Shown here one piece after another: positions 32,080 to 41,402 of a stretch of 64,000 nt of DNA. Each line of letters begins with the position of its first letter. The stretch's first letter is position 1. This DNA is from Balneolaceae bacterium (GTDB lineage: Bacteria; Bacteroidota; Rhodothermia; Balneolales; Balneolaceae). Position numbers and translations under genes: made by a program. Under the pieces are notes generated by a model. The model had not been told where the DNA came from, did not search any database, and saw only the letters and a program-made list of their open reading frames with translations. The DNA lies in contig JAGYJQ010000003.1 in NCBI GenBank assembly GCA_018401935.1, forward strand, positions 62,001 through 126,000, in the 5' to 3' direction.

Positions 32080-34803
32080 CAATTGCTTTTCAAGCGAAAT
32101 AGAACCATTATTTGTGTACTCTTCGCATTCCTGTTGGTAGGAATTCAAGATAGCTATGGCCAAATGAGAAATTTAGAGCGTCAGGATCAAGGGTCCGGCA
32201 GTACATCCTCCAATACCTTCACTGAATTAAATATGAGTACGTCCGAGGGATCCGTACAAGGAGGAAGCACTGAAAATGCCGTAAAATTTCAAGCGAATGA
32301 TTCCCTCATTGTTCGACTAGGAAAAGGACGTAAAGCCTTTTTATACGGAATGGCAAAAATTGCTCATACCTCTGGGACCTTGGTGTCGGGGCAAATTACC
32401 ATGAATTTAGACTCTACCACGGTAGAAGCTAGGGCTTCGGGTATACAAGACAGTCTGGGAATGCCTGTGTTACGTATGGGGGAGGATGAAATAAAAAGTA
32501 GCCGTATTCTTTTTAACTACAAAAGTAGTCGCGGAAAATTTGAAGATGCACAAATCAATGTTAGCGACGGCCTGCTTATTGGTTCCAAAATTAAAAATGT
32601 AAATGAATCTGAGGTATTCATTCAGGATGGTCTGTACTCTACTTGTCCACCGGATTACTTGTACTACTATTTAGAAGCCAAACAAATGAAGGTAGTAGAT
32701 GAGGAAGAAATATTTTTTACCAATGCCCGACTCTATGTGCTAGACATTCCGTATCCATTTGTGTTGCCATTTGGGTATGTCCCTGCACAGATGGATAAAC
32801 AACGCTCTGGTCTACTGACCCCCACCTATGTATTCGATGCCCAGGCTTCCAAAGGAATAGGTTTGCATAATTTGGGTTGGTTTCAATACATCAATGATTA
32901 CTTGACCACTACCCTGAGTGCGGATGTCTTTACCTCGGGCACCTACTATGCCAATAACTCCACACAGTATCGAGTTGGAAACCGATTTAATGGGGCTATT
33001 ACCCTTGGCTACTCAAGAGACCAAGGCTTGGAACCAACCGATCCGGATTTCAGTACTCAAATAAATAAGTCCATCGGAATCCGTCATCGTCAAACTATTT
33101 CTCCTTACGCCAGTATTTCGGCTAATGTAAATTTACGAACAGCTGACTTCTTCTCACAAAACTCCTTCGATATTGAAGACCGTGCAAAGACCAGTTCTAC
33201 TTCAAGAATAGCTTATAATTATCGTGACCCAGAAGGCTTGTTTACCTTTAGCACCAATGCCAGTATGGTTCAGAATTTTTTCAATAATTCCACCAGTTTA
33301 GACGGGCCAGGCTTTACCTTTTCGACAAAAACACTTAACCCATTCCAATCTGGATCGGGAAATAACCCAAAATGGTATGAGAGTATAACTCTACGATATA
33401 ACAACAGTTTCGATAGTAATTTCGACTACCGCCCTATCGATGCCGATAGCGCAACCATTGGATTTTTGGATGCTTTTCTGTCGCCTAACACGTATCGCGA
33501 AGCAACAGGTAATAATGATTACATACAGTTGGGTTTAAAACAAAGTGCCAATATTACGATAGGCAAGATTTTGGACTCCCCCTATATCAATTCTTCGGTG
33601 GGTATCCAGCTAAACGAATTTTGGTATCCCAGCTCTACTCTAAAGCGATTCGATGAGCAGTCAAATCAAGTCATAGAAGAAAAAAATCAAGGCTTTGTGG
33701 CAGGGCGTGATTTTTCAAGTTCGGTCAGTTTTTCTACCACCTTGTATGGTACATCTACCCGAAGAATAGGAAACTTTGAGGGACTGCGTCACACCTTACG
33801 CCCCTCCATAAGTTTTGGATATCGTCCCGATTTCAGCGATCCAAAATGGGGGTATTTTAAAGAGGTTATTTCCGATACCCTAGGTAACACACAGCGGTAT
33901 AGTATTTTTGAGGATGAAATCTATCGAGGCCCATCGGCTGGGGAGCAGAGAGCGATGAGTATTAGCATTCAAAATATACTTGAAACAAAATTGGTTAAAA
34001 GAGATTCAACCGGGGAAGTTAGTGAGCGAAAAATTAAGCTTATTGATAATTTATCCTTGAATACCTCCTATAATTTTGCAGCTGACAGCTTACAATTAAG
34101 TCCGCTTAGTGCTTCACTTAGTTCCAGTAGCTTGAAAGGTGTACGCTTAAACGTTCGCGCTAGTTTCTCTTTTTATCAAAGAGATTCACTTGGCAGATAT
34201 TACGATCAACTATATCTAGGAACAGGAACTAAATTAGCCCAAATGGAAAGTTTCCGGTTTACCGCTAGTACGAGTTTTCGAGGGGGCGGAAATGGAATAA
34301 AACCCATTACTCCGAAGTACCGAAAACAATATGATCCGTTTGCACAAGGATATTTCAATCCGGTTGATGCCGCCTTTGGAGAGCAACCAGTTATCCCTTT
34401 TAGCTCCCCCTGGAGTTTTAGCCTGAATTTTAGCTATTCATGGAGATATCGGCACAACAACGACCCAGTAAAAACAGCTACCTTAAACGCGCAAAGTATT
34501 AGCTTTAACCTGACACCTAAATGGCGCTTTGGAACCACGCTTGGCTATGATTTTATTCAAAAAGAACTCACTCCTTCCCAATTTTCATTGAACCGAAACT
34601 TGGAGTGTTGGGATTTATCTTTCCAAATTAGTCCTTTTGGTGATTATCAGTACTATTTCTTTCGCTTAAGCGTAAATAATTCACAAATTCAATCCTTATT
34701 CCAAAAATTACCGGTTCTCAAAAACCTAGAACGAAGCTCTTCTCCTACTGGGCGATCTGGGGGTTCCGGTGGGGGTGGGTTTCCAGGGAGTGTAGGTTTT
34801 TAA
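32077..34803 (+). CDS. LPS-assembly protein LptD-like outer membrane protein
   Basis: 908 aa from GTG. Signal peptide to DSYGQ. An OstA-like jellyroll region follows (about 75-230: IKSSRILFNYKSSRGKFEDAQINVSDGLLIGSKIKN, with STCPPDYLYYYLEAKQMKV). The barrel includes PFGYVPAQMDKQRSGLLTPTY. A C-terminal CW pair (NLECWDLSFQISPFG) echoes the LptD disulfide. The Gly/Ser-rich tail (SPTGRSGGSGGGGFPGSVGF) ends in Phe. It inserts lipopolysaccharide in the outer leaflet. The upstream ROK gene is on the same strand. Confidence 0.85.
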   Translation: MQLLFKRNRTIICVLFAFLLVGIQDSYGQMRNLERQDQGSGSTSSNTFTELNMSTSEGSVQGGSTENAVKFQANDSLIVRLGKGRKAFLYGMAKIAHTSGTLVSGQITMNLDSTTVEARASGIQDSLGMPVLRMGEDEIKSSRILFNYKSSRGKFEDAQINVSDGLLIGSKIKNVNESEVFIQDGLYSTCPPDYLYYYLEAKQMKVVDEEEIFFTNARLYVLDIPYPFVLPFGYVPAQMDKQRSGLLTPTYVFDAQASKGIGLHNLGWFQYINDYLTTTLSADVFTSGTYYANNSTQYRVGNRFNGAITLGYSRDQGLEPTDPDFSTQINKSIGIRHRQTISPYASISANVNLRTADFFSQNSFDIEDRAKTSSTSRIAYNYRDPEGLFTFSTNASMVQNFFNNSTSLDGPGFTFSTKTLNPFQSGSGNNPKWYESITLRYNNSFDSNFDYRPIDADSATIGFLDAFLSPNTYREATGNNDYIQLGLKQSANITIGKILDSPYINSSVGIQLNEFWYPSSTLKRFDEQSNQVIEEKNQGFVAGRDFSSSVSFSTTLYGTSTRRIGNFEGLRHTLRPSISFGYRPDFSDPKWGYFKEVISDTLGNTQRYSIFEDEIYRGPSAGEQRAMSISIQNILETKLVKRDSTGEVSERKIKLIDNLSLNTSYNFAADSLQLSPLSASLSSSSLKGVRLNVRASFSFYQRDSLGRYYDQLYLGTGTKLAQMESFRFTASTSFRGGGNGIKPITPKYRKQYDPFAQGYFNPVDAAFGEQPVIPFSSPWSFSLNFSYSWRYRHNNDPVKTATLNAQSISFNLTPKWRFGTTLGYDFIQKELTPSQFSLNRNLECWDLSFQISPFGDYQYYFFRLSVNNSQIQSLFQKLPVLKNLERSSSPTGRSGGSGGGGFPGSVGF

Positions 34804-34846
34804 TTCCCTTAAAAAAAGATCCGCCAGTACAGGGTAAGGCTAGCTA

Positions 34847-35443
34847 TTATTTGTTCATTTTAGCTAGATATTTTACCACATACTTACCGATGACATCGAA
34901 TTCTAAATTAACGCCATCCCCTTCTTTTTTGGTAGCTAGATTCGTGTGTTCCCATGTGTACGGGATAATTGCTACCCGAAACGCATCAACCAGATCTTCC
35001 GCTACCGTTAGACTAATCCCATCCACCGTAATACTACCTCGGCCCACAATCATATCCTGGTAATCTTTATGGAGAGCGATATCTATGAGCCAACCTGTCT
35101 CTTCGGGTGTAATACGTACAATCTTCGCAACTGTATCCACATGGCCTTGAACCAAATGCCCTTCTATGCCTTTTTGTAAGGTCATTGAACGCTCTAAATT
35201 CACCAAAGCATCTACTTTGAGCTCTGAAATGGTGGTTTTTCTCAAAGTTTCTTCTATGCTTTGTACCGTGAAACTATGGTCGTCGAAGGCGACTACCGTG
35301 TGGCATGCTCCATTAATCGAAATACTTTCATCAATATGGCAATTACCGGCAAACGAACAGGCTATTTTAGTCTCCTGACCTCCATTGGGGATGGCATGAA
35401 CAGCACTAACTCGCCCCATTTCTTCAATTATTCCAGTAAACAT
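34847..35443 (-). CDS. ribE: riboflavin synthase, alpha chain
   Basis: 198 aa. MFTGIIEEMGRV is the invariant N-terminus. Two lumazine-binding repeats follow, with SISINGACHTVV and GSITVDGISLTV, and VNLERSM plus GHLVQGHVD. It converts two 6,7-dimethyl-8-ribityllumazine to riboflavin. It lies 91 bases downstream of ribD on the same strand. No FMN riboswitch was found upstream of either. Confidence 0.96.
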   Translation of the reverse strand: MFTGIIEEMGRVSAVHAIPNGGQETKIACSFAGNCHIDESISINGACHTVVAFDDHSFTVQSIEETLRKTTISELKVDALVNLERSMTLQKGIEGHLVQGHVDTVAKIVRITPEETGWLIDIALHKDYQDMIVGRGSITVDGISLTVAEDLVDAFRVAIIPYTWEHTNLATKKEGDGVNLEFDVIGKYVVKYLAKMNK

Positions 35444-35534
35444 AGTAGTAATTTTTAGTTGGTTTGATGATGTATGTCCTGTTGGTACTCACCAAGTTGT
35501 ACAGCTGATGCAGATATATACCTTATATATATAG

Positions 35535-36686
35535 TTAAATATATCCGGTTAATAGCATATCTTCGCCTATTTGCTGCCATGTCACCTCTTTTAAGGTACA
35601 TATGTCACGCATAGTAAAGGCGCCTATATCCATTATGGATCGGGTTCCATTACCTAACATTTTTGGTGCCAGAAACAATTCCACCTTATCCACTAAACCT
35701 TCGCGTAAAAGCGCCGAACCGAGCTGTTGACCTGCTTCCACCAAAATGGATTGTACCCCAATGGTACCAAGAGCTGAAATAGCTTCACGTAAATCTACAT
35801 GACCCTCTTTTTTAGCAACCTGAATGACTTTTCCCCTAAAATAATTATGCTTCATAAGCTTTATCATAGGATCTACATCGTCCGAAGAAGCTTCTTTATT
35901 CCAGGTGATAATCGTTGTTTTAGCCTCATGTTTGTCGGAAAAAAGATGCAGTTCTCGAGGCAAAGTATAGGGACCATCTAACACTACACGCATAGGCTGA
36001 CGGCCACGTACATGACGAACGGTTAGTTCTGGGTTATCGGCCATGGCTGTTTGCCTACCGATTAAAACAGCATCATAGTGAGAGCGCCATTCATGCACTT
36101 TCGTTCTAGCGGCTTTACCTGTTATCCATTGCGAATCTCCATCGGCAGCCGCCAAATATCCATCCACCGTTTGAGCCATTTTTAGTGTCACAAATGGCCG
36201 CCCGAAACGTTGAGCATGATTAAAAAACTCATTCACCTGTTCTGCCTCTTGCTCAAGCACCCCTAGACTAACCTCAATATCATGAGCTTGTAATTTTTCA
36301 ATACCACTTCCATTAACCAATGGATTAGGATCTTTCTGCGCTATGACCACCCTCTTTATTGGTAGGGAAGCGAGTAAATCCGCACATGGTGGTGTTTTAC
36401 CATGATGGGAACAAGGTTCCAAGGTAACATATACCGTTGCATCTTTTAATGCTTCGGGATCCTCAACTGACCGAATTGCTTCAACTTCAGCGTGCGCATT
36501 GCCATATTTTTTATGATATCCAGCGCCAATGCGATGCCCATGTGCATCTACAATAACACATCCTACCAAAGGATTGGGTGAAACTCTACCTCTTCCCTTT
36601 AGGGCTAAATCAAGTGCCTGTTGCATAAAAAAGGAATCTCTTTCTCGCGATTCTTCCTGCGATGGTATATTCCTTTTCTTTGTCAT
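35535..36686 (-). CDS. ribD: bifunctional diaminohydroxyphosphoribosylaminopyrimidine deaminase / reductase
   Basis: 383 aa. Deaminase domain: MQQALDLALKGRGRVSPNPLVGCVIV, zinc site HAEVEAI and TLEPCSHHGKTPPCADLL. Reductase domain from about residue 160: FVTLKMAQTVDGYLA, DSQWITG, VLIGRQTAMADNPELTVR. It carries out two steps of riboflavin synthesis. Start ATG at 36686 follows directly after a terminator for the upstream chaperone gene. Confidence 0.96.
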   Translation of the reverse strand: MTKKRNIPSQEESRERDSFFMQQALDLALKGRGRVSPNPLVGCVIVDAHGHRIGAGYHKKYGNAHAEVEAIRSVEDPEALKDATVYVTLEPCSHHGKTPPCADLLASLPIKRVVIAQKDPNPLVNGSGIEKLQAHDIEVSLGVLEQEAEQVNEFFNHAQRFGRPFVTLKMAQTVDGYLAAADGDSQWITGKAARTKVHEWRSHYDAVLIGRQTAMADNPELTVRHVRGRQPMRVVLDGPYTLPRELHLFSDKHEAKTTIITWNKEASSDDVDPMIKLMKHNYFRGKVIQVAKKEGHVDLREAISALGTIGVQSILVEAGQQLGSALLREGLVDKVELFLAPKMLGNGTRSIMDIGAFTMRDICTLKEVTWQQIGEDMLLTGYI

Positions 36687-36696
36687 ATTGATTGGT

Positions 36697-36733
36697 AAAA
36701 AAAAGGGATGAAAACCTAGTCCTCATCCCTTTT
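36697..36733 (-). terminator. intrinsic terminator after the PpiD-like gene
   Basis: AAAAGGGATGA (36701-36711) pairs with TCATCCCTTTT (36723-36733). On the minus strand the hairpin is followed by a run of T. It lies between the PpiD-like stop and the ribD start. Confidence 0.88.
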
Positions 36734-36752
36734 CATAAACATAATTCAGAAT

Positions 36753-38522
36753 TTATTGCAAGAGTACAAATCGATTGTCGATGATTTCAGCTTCTCCCTT
36801 TAATTGCGAAATCCATACACTTAGATATTCGTTATTAAGTTCTTGTTCGAGTTGCTGACGAATATTTTCAAAAGTATCGGGACTTGTGGTAGCCAGATTA
36901 GGTGTAGTCTTGTTGGTTACATGCAATACATACATAGCACTTTCGCCAGTAACTGGTCCAGAGTGTTCATCTACTTCCATACTAAATGCATAGCCAATTA
37001 CTTCCGGCTCTCTACCAGCTCCTCGTAATACGGTGCTATTCGCAGATACATTATCTACGGTCTCAATACTTTTTCCGGTGGCTTCGCTCAACGATGATAA
37101 ATCGTTATGCTGTGTGAGCCATTCTTGAATCTGCGCTTGCAGCACTTCTTTGCGTTTTTCGGTACGTACCGCCGTCTCTAGTTGGGAACGTACTTCCTCA
37201 AATGGTCGATACCCATCTTCAGTTACTTCACTTAGTTGCAAAACAACCAGTTCATTACTGAGCTCAATAGGTGCCGAAATATCTCCCACGTCGGAACGAG
37301 ACAAGAAATCTAATACCTGTTGTGAATTACCTAAACCTGAAATAAAGGTATTCCCATCCGTTGCAAATATACTTCCAACAGTAAGTTCTGCTCTATTGGC
37401 TTCTTCAATGAAATCATTTTCCTCAGCGAAATATTGGAATTCATCCGCTTTTTCACCCGCTTCGTTTAATGTCGCAGGAAGGGCTTCATATATTCGAGAC
37501 ATGACCGCAAACTGAATCGTATTTCTATCTTCGCTAATATTTTTAATGATAGCAGCAGAAGTACCTAAATCAAGCACATCGGTAACCTCGCCCTCTGCTA
37601 CCGATAAAACAGCTTCATATTCTTCCCGAAGCTCATCTTTGTCCACGGATAGCCCGTTGAAAGGAGTACTGGATTGCTGCAAAACCAAGAATACAGAATC
37701 GTTTTCAGCCGTAGCAAAATCGGTACGTAAATTAACTAGCTCTTCACGAATTATTGCGGAATCCTCAGTAGTGGGTAAAATACTGAAACGAACAAAATTA
37801 GCGCGATAGGATTTTTCCTGCGTATATAACTCTTTATTGGCATTGTAGTACGATCGCAATTCAGCATCTGAAACTTGAATTGTACTTTCATCCACATCAC
37901 TGTATGGGAAACGCAGATACTCTAATTCTGCAAATGTGTTGCGCCGGACAAATTCACGCTCTATTTCGGCCTGAGTAACCTGGAGACCAGAAGTAATGTA
38001 ATTACTGAGCTTTTCTTGACGTCGTTTTTGTCGCAATTGCAATTCAATGGCAATTGCCTCTTGTGAATATTGTTCGTCCGATAGTACATTCTGGACCATA
38101 AATCGATCAATGGTTCCATCTTCACGTTGAAAATATTGTCGTATTAAGGGATCTGGATTTTCTCCATATACCATATCCAACAATTCATCATCAGTAACCG
38201 TAATTCCAAGTGCGTCCATTTTTTGTTCTAATAACTTGGCACTAACGATTTCGTCCCAGACCTGCGATTCATACGCCGCTCTTAGTTCTGGGTTCATACT
38301 TTCTCCCGTTTGCTGGCTGTAAGCATTTGAATAGTATTGTACTCGATTATTATACTCTTCATAGCTAATGGGCTCACCGTTAACTGACCCAAGGGATCTT
38401 GGACCCATCATTAAAGCATTTGGATCAAATACGTCCATAACTACCCATAGAAGGCCAAAAGATCCAATTAATATCCATAAGATAACACCGGTGTTATCTC
38501 TAAATTTCGTCATTACACCCAT
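36753..38522 (-). CDS. SurA/PpiD-like periplasmic chaperone, membrane-anchored
   Basis: 589 aa. A single N-terminal membrane helix (NTGVILWILIGSFGLLWVVM) is followed by a SurA_N/PpiD N-terminal domain (GSVNGEPISYEEYNNRVQYY, WDEIVSAKLLEQKMDALGITVTDDEL). The central part and C-terminus lack a clear parvulin active-site motif, so isomerase activity is uncertain. It probably helps outer-membrane protein folding. A TATATTTG promoter box and a 15-base palindrome lie in its upstream region. Confidence 0.85.
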   Translation of the reverse strand: MGVMTKFRDNTGVILWILIGSFGLLWVVMDVFDPNALMMGPRSLGSVNGEPISYEEYNNRVQYYSNAYSQQTGESMNPELRAAYESQVWDEIVSAKLLEQKMDALGITVTDDELLDMVYGENPDPLIRQYFQREDGTIDRFMVQNVLSDEQYSQEAIAIELQLRQKRRQEKLSNYITSGLQVTQAEIEREFVRRNTFAELEYLRFPYSDVDESTIQVSDAELRSYYNANKELYTQEKSYRANFVRFSILPTTEDSAIIREELVNLRTDFATAENDSVFLVLQQSSTPFNGLSVDKDELREEYEAVLSVAEGEVTDVLDLGTSAAIIKNISEDRNTIQFAVMSRIYEALPATLNEAGEKADEFQYFAEENDFIEEANRAELTVGSIFATDGNTFISGLGNSQQVLDFLSRSDVGDISAPIELSNELVVLQLSEVTEDGYRPFEEVRSQLETAVRTEKRKEVLQAQIQEWLTQHNDLSSLSEATGKSIETVDNVSANSTVLRGAGREPEVIGYAFSMEVDEHSGPVTGESAMYVLHVTNKTTPNLATTSPDTFENIRQQLEQELNNEYLSVWISQLKGEAEIIDNRFVLLQ

Positions 38523-38564
38523 GACAGGTTTCCTCTTTATTGAACAATTAAATTGATGTTTTAA

Positions 38565-38579
38565 CCAACCACTGGTTGG
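38565..38579. repeat. palindrome CCAACC-ACT-GGTTGG upstream of the PpiD-like gene
   Basis: A perfect 6-bp inverted repeat with a 3-base centre, 42 bases before the ATG and downstream of the proposed -7 box, so it would lie in the 5' leader as a small hairpin or act as an operator. Confidence 0.5.
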
Positions 38580-38623
38580 CTATAATGCTATTTTTCAGAA
38601 CTAAAAATACTATAGCAAGGTGG

Positions 38624-38631
38624 CAAATATA
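38624..38631 (-). promoter_or_regulatory. candidate -7 box of the PpiD-like gene
   Basis: The minus strand reads CGTATATTTG, the same ten bases as at the tRNA-Lys promoter, and fits TAnnTTTG. It is about 100 bases before the ATG. A good TTTG at -33 is not apparent. Confidence 0.4.
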
Positions 38632-38686
38632 CGCCAATACCGTGGCAATTAAAAGTAAAACCAAACAGCTTTACACAGGATTAAAC

Positions 38687-39619
38687 TTAAAACAACTCGA
38701 GTAATCGCAAATGTTTTAAATATTTCTTTGGATCCTCCTTAATTCCCTTGATTAACTCATTTAAATTATAGGAAAGAGAATCCACATTTTCGTAAAGTGA
38801 TGGGTTATTTAAGAGTAAACCTAGACTGCCCTCACCCTGATCCATTTTTTCTAGTACCGAATTCAGCGTGGTAGATGTTGCCGAAAGCTCTCTGGTAAGC
38901 TGGGTCATTTCTACACTTAGTTCTTCTAGGTTTTTAATGCTTTGCTCAATAGAGGCCCTAGAGCTATCGCTTATATCCTCAATGGTTTCAAGACTCCGTT
39001 TGGCCGAACCAATCATATCGTTTAATTCATCGCTATTGGATCTAACTGCCTCGAGCAAATAATCACTCGTTTGTTTTACATTGGACAGAGCACTACCAAT
39101 ATCATTGGATGATTGTTGATTTAAAAAGTCTAGTGCACGTAATTTTTCATTGAGCAAGGTAATAGTCACCGCAACTGAGTCGCTAATCGCAGTACCTCTA
39201 TCTGTGAATGTGTTTAATAGACCCTCTTTTTGAATACCTATCAAGTAGGAGCCCCATTCCAAATACTCCGAAGAGTTCGACTTGATGATCCGGATGGTCG
39301 ATGAGCCTAGGAAGTCAGGCGCCGCCAATTGTGCCATTGAACCTTTAGGTAGTTGAATGTCCTCGGTAATATTCAATGTAATTAAGGCACTGTCTTCTTG
39401 AACCAAGTAGTGCATCTCGCGAACCGTCCCAATCTTAAACCCATTTAAATAAACATTGCTCCCTCTAATCAACCCTTCTACGGTTTCAAATTTAGTATAC
39501 AGTACGTTCACTTGAGAAAAAATGGGCTCATCTTTCATAATCCTGAATCCCATATACCCAATGAATAGGGCAAATAGTACCACTAAACCAATTTTTAATT
39601 CATTACTAACTTTTGCCAC
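38687..39619 (-). CDS. mlaD: MlaD-family (MCE domain) lipid-transport protein
   Basis: 310 aa. One N-terminal helix (LKIGLVVLFALFIGYMGF) is followed by an MCE domain (VLYTKFETVEGLIRGSNVYLNGFKIGTVREM) and a long helical C-terminal region (~150-290) with Ser/Asn/Glu-rich heptads. It binds phospholipid in the periplasm as partner of MlaE/MlaF. Separated from mlaF by 186 AT-rich bases. Confidence 0.9.
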   Translation of the reverse strand: MAKVSNELKIGLVVLFALFIGYMGFRIMKDEPIFSQVNVLYTKFETVEGLIRGSNVYLNGFKIGTVREMHYLVQEDSALITLNITEDIQLPKGSMAQLAAPDFLGSSTIRIIKSNSSEYLEWGSYLIGIQKEGLLNTFTDRGTAISDSVAVTITLLNEKLRALDFLNQQSSNDIGSALSNVKQTSDYLLEAVRSNSDELNDMIGSAKRSLETIEDISDSSRASIEQSIKNLEELSVEMTQLTRELSATSTTLNSVLEKMDQGEGSLGLLLNNPSLYENVDSLSYNLNELIKGIKEDPKKYLKHLRLLELF

Positions 39620-39805
39620 AATAATGCTTTTTTTTTGAAATCGTTACCATTCATATACAGTACGTAAGAGATAGATATGAAGATACATCTCTTACACAAT
39701 CCGTTCCATTAAACAATATTAAATCAACCAATAATATAGGTAACAGAGAGACCTAGTTGCTTCGTTCAACACTTCTTCGTCCAACTAAAATAAAAAATAC
39801 TCAAA
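39620..39805 (-). other. AT-rich spacer between mlaF and mlaD
   Basis: 186 bases without a gene. It contains poly-T and short TTACAC/AGAGATAG-type strings but no hairpin that I can support. An internal promoter for mlaD is possible. Confidence 0.4.
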
Positions 39806-40540
39806 CTAAATCTGGTATTCACTTGCCTTAATGAAATCCAATAAGGAACTATCTGTACTGCTTCTCATCTCTTCGACCGTTCCATACCAGCTTAATTTTT
39901 TCTGATCTAAAAATGCCACCTTTTCTGCGATCTGTAACACGCTATGCATATCGTGGGTAATTACGATAGAGGTAATCTCCAAATGTTCCGACATGTAGAC
40001 AATTAAGTCATTAATCTCCTCGGAAGTCTGAGGGTCTAAGCCTGAAGTGGGTTCATCATAAAGCACATACTCCGGCTCTAAAATAATGGCTCGAGCAAGA
40101 CCCACTCTTTTTCGCATCCCACCCGATAGCGCGGATGTTGGCTTATCTCCTGAGCCAACTAAATTGACCATTTCTAGTGCTTTTTCTACTTTTTTTCGTA
40201 TTTCCGGTTCCTTTAAATCAGTAAAATAACGAAGCGGAAATGCCACATTTTCAAAGGTATTAATTGAGTCAAAAAGTGCCCCACCTTGAAACAAGATGCC
40301 GAACTTCTGACGGATTTTTCGTAGTTCGGCGTAGCTCAGTTCAAATAGGTTATGACCGTCAATAACAACCTCTCCCTGATCAGGGTATAATAGAGCGTTT
40401 AAGTGTTTTAACAGCACTGATTTTCCACAGCCAGACTTACCTATAATAGCTAAGGTCTCTCCATCTGATATGTTAAAACTCACGTTTTCCCAAATAAGAT
40501 TTTCTCCAAAAGACTTTGATAAATTTTGTATTTCAATCAT
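39806..40540 (-). CDS. mlaF: ABC transporter ATP-binding protein, MlaF type
   Basis: 244 aa. Walker A IGKSGCGKSVL, Q loop in LFQGGALFDSINTFENVAF (typical MlaF), signature LSGGMRKRVGLARAI, Walker B YVLYDEPTSGLDP, and the switch His in ITHDMHS. It powers lipid transport between the membranes with MlaE and MlaD. It starts 63 bases after the mlaE stop. Confidence 0.95.
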   Translation of the reverse strand: MIEIQNLSKSFGENLIWENVSFNISDGETLAIIGKSGCGKSVLLKHLNALLYPDQGEVVIDGHNLFELSYAELRKIRQKFGILFQGGALFDSINTFENVAFPLRYFTDLKEPEIRKKVEKALEMVNLVGSGDKPTSALSGGMRKRVGLARAIILEPEYVLYDEPTSGLDPQTSEEINDLIVYMSEHLEITSIVITHDMHSVLQIAEKVAFLDQKKLSWYGTVEEMRSSTDSSLLDFIKASEYQI

Positions 40541-40603
40541 CGCTATTTACGTATCCATTTGATCATCCTTATTCGAGAATGTCTATTCAATTAATATTGG
40601 CAC

Positions 40604-41341
40604 CTAAAGTAACAAAGCTGCTAACACAAAATCCGACAGCAATACATAGATACAACTTAATACGGTGGCTTGGGTTGTGGCATTACCTACTCCCTCGGCT
40701 CCTCCGCTGGCATAATATCCCTTAAACGAGGATATAGAGGTAATCACAAATCCAAATACAAAGGACTTCACCACACCAAAAATCACATCTTCAGGGAAAA
40801 AAAACTCTCTAGCTCCCTGCATAAATTCCGCAGCGGGTAAAATCCCATCCAATGAACCCGCTAACAAACCTCCAGAAATTCCCATAACAGCAGCAACAAC
40901 ATAAAGCACTGGAAACATTAAGATACCCGATAAAACTCTCGGAACGACCAAAAAAGTAACCGAATTAAATCCCATAGACTCAAGAGCATCTATCTGCTCA
41001 CTCACCCGCATGGTTCCTAATTCTGTAGAAATTCTAGCACCTACTTTACCTGCTAATACTAAGGCGCCAATGACTGCTGCCAATTCGATAATAATCGACT
41101 GACCTACGATGGATCCAACTATAGAAGCCGGATAAATATCCGTATCTAGTTGGTAGGCCGTTTGCAAGGTCAACACTGCTCCAGTAAATACCCCTGTAAG
41201 CATGATTATCGGAATAGATTCATAGCCAATTTTCACAAACTCCTGAAATAAATTCTTCCGATACGTACTAAATTCCAAAATAGATCGAAGGGCGTGATAC
41301 AGTAAGGTGGCGTATTGCCCTAGTTGGCGTATTGCTTCCAT
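40604..41341 (-). CDS. mlaE: MlaE-family ABC permease
   Basis: 245 aa with five to six membrane helices. The MlaE family signature is [32 protein letters not shown], and [34 protein letters not shown] carries the conserved coupling region. First gene of mlaEFD; divergent from porQ across 61 bases. Confidence 0.95.
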   Translation of the reverse strand: [245 protein letters not shown]

Positions 41342-41402
41342 GATTCGGTTCTACGGTTAACCATTCAAATACTTATATTACGAAAGATTTTTACCAATTG
41401 TC

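Noticed and set aside
35444-36752. FMN riboswitch near the riboflavin genes
   Set aside because: None of the conserved RFN blocks was found in the short spacers upstream of ribE or ribD.
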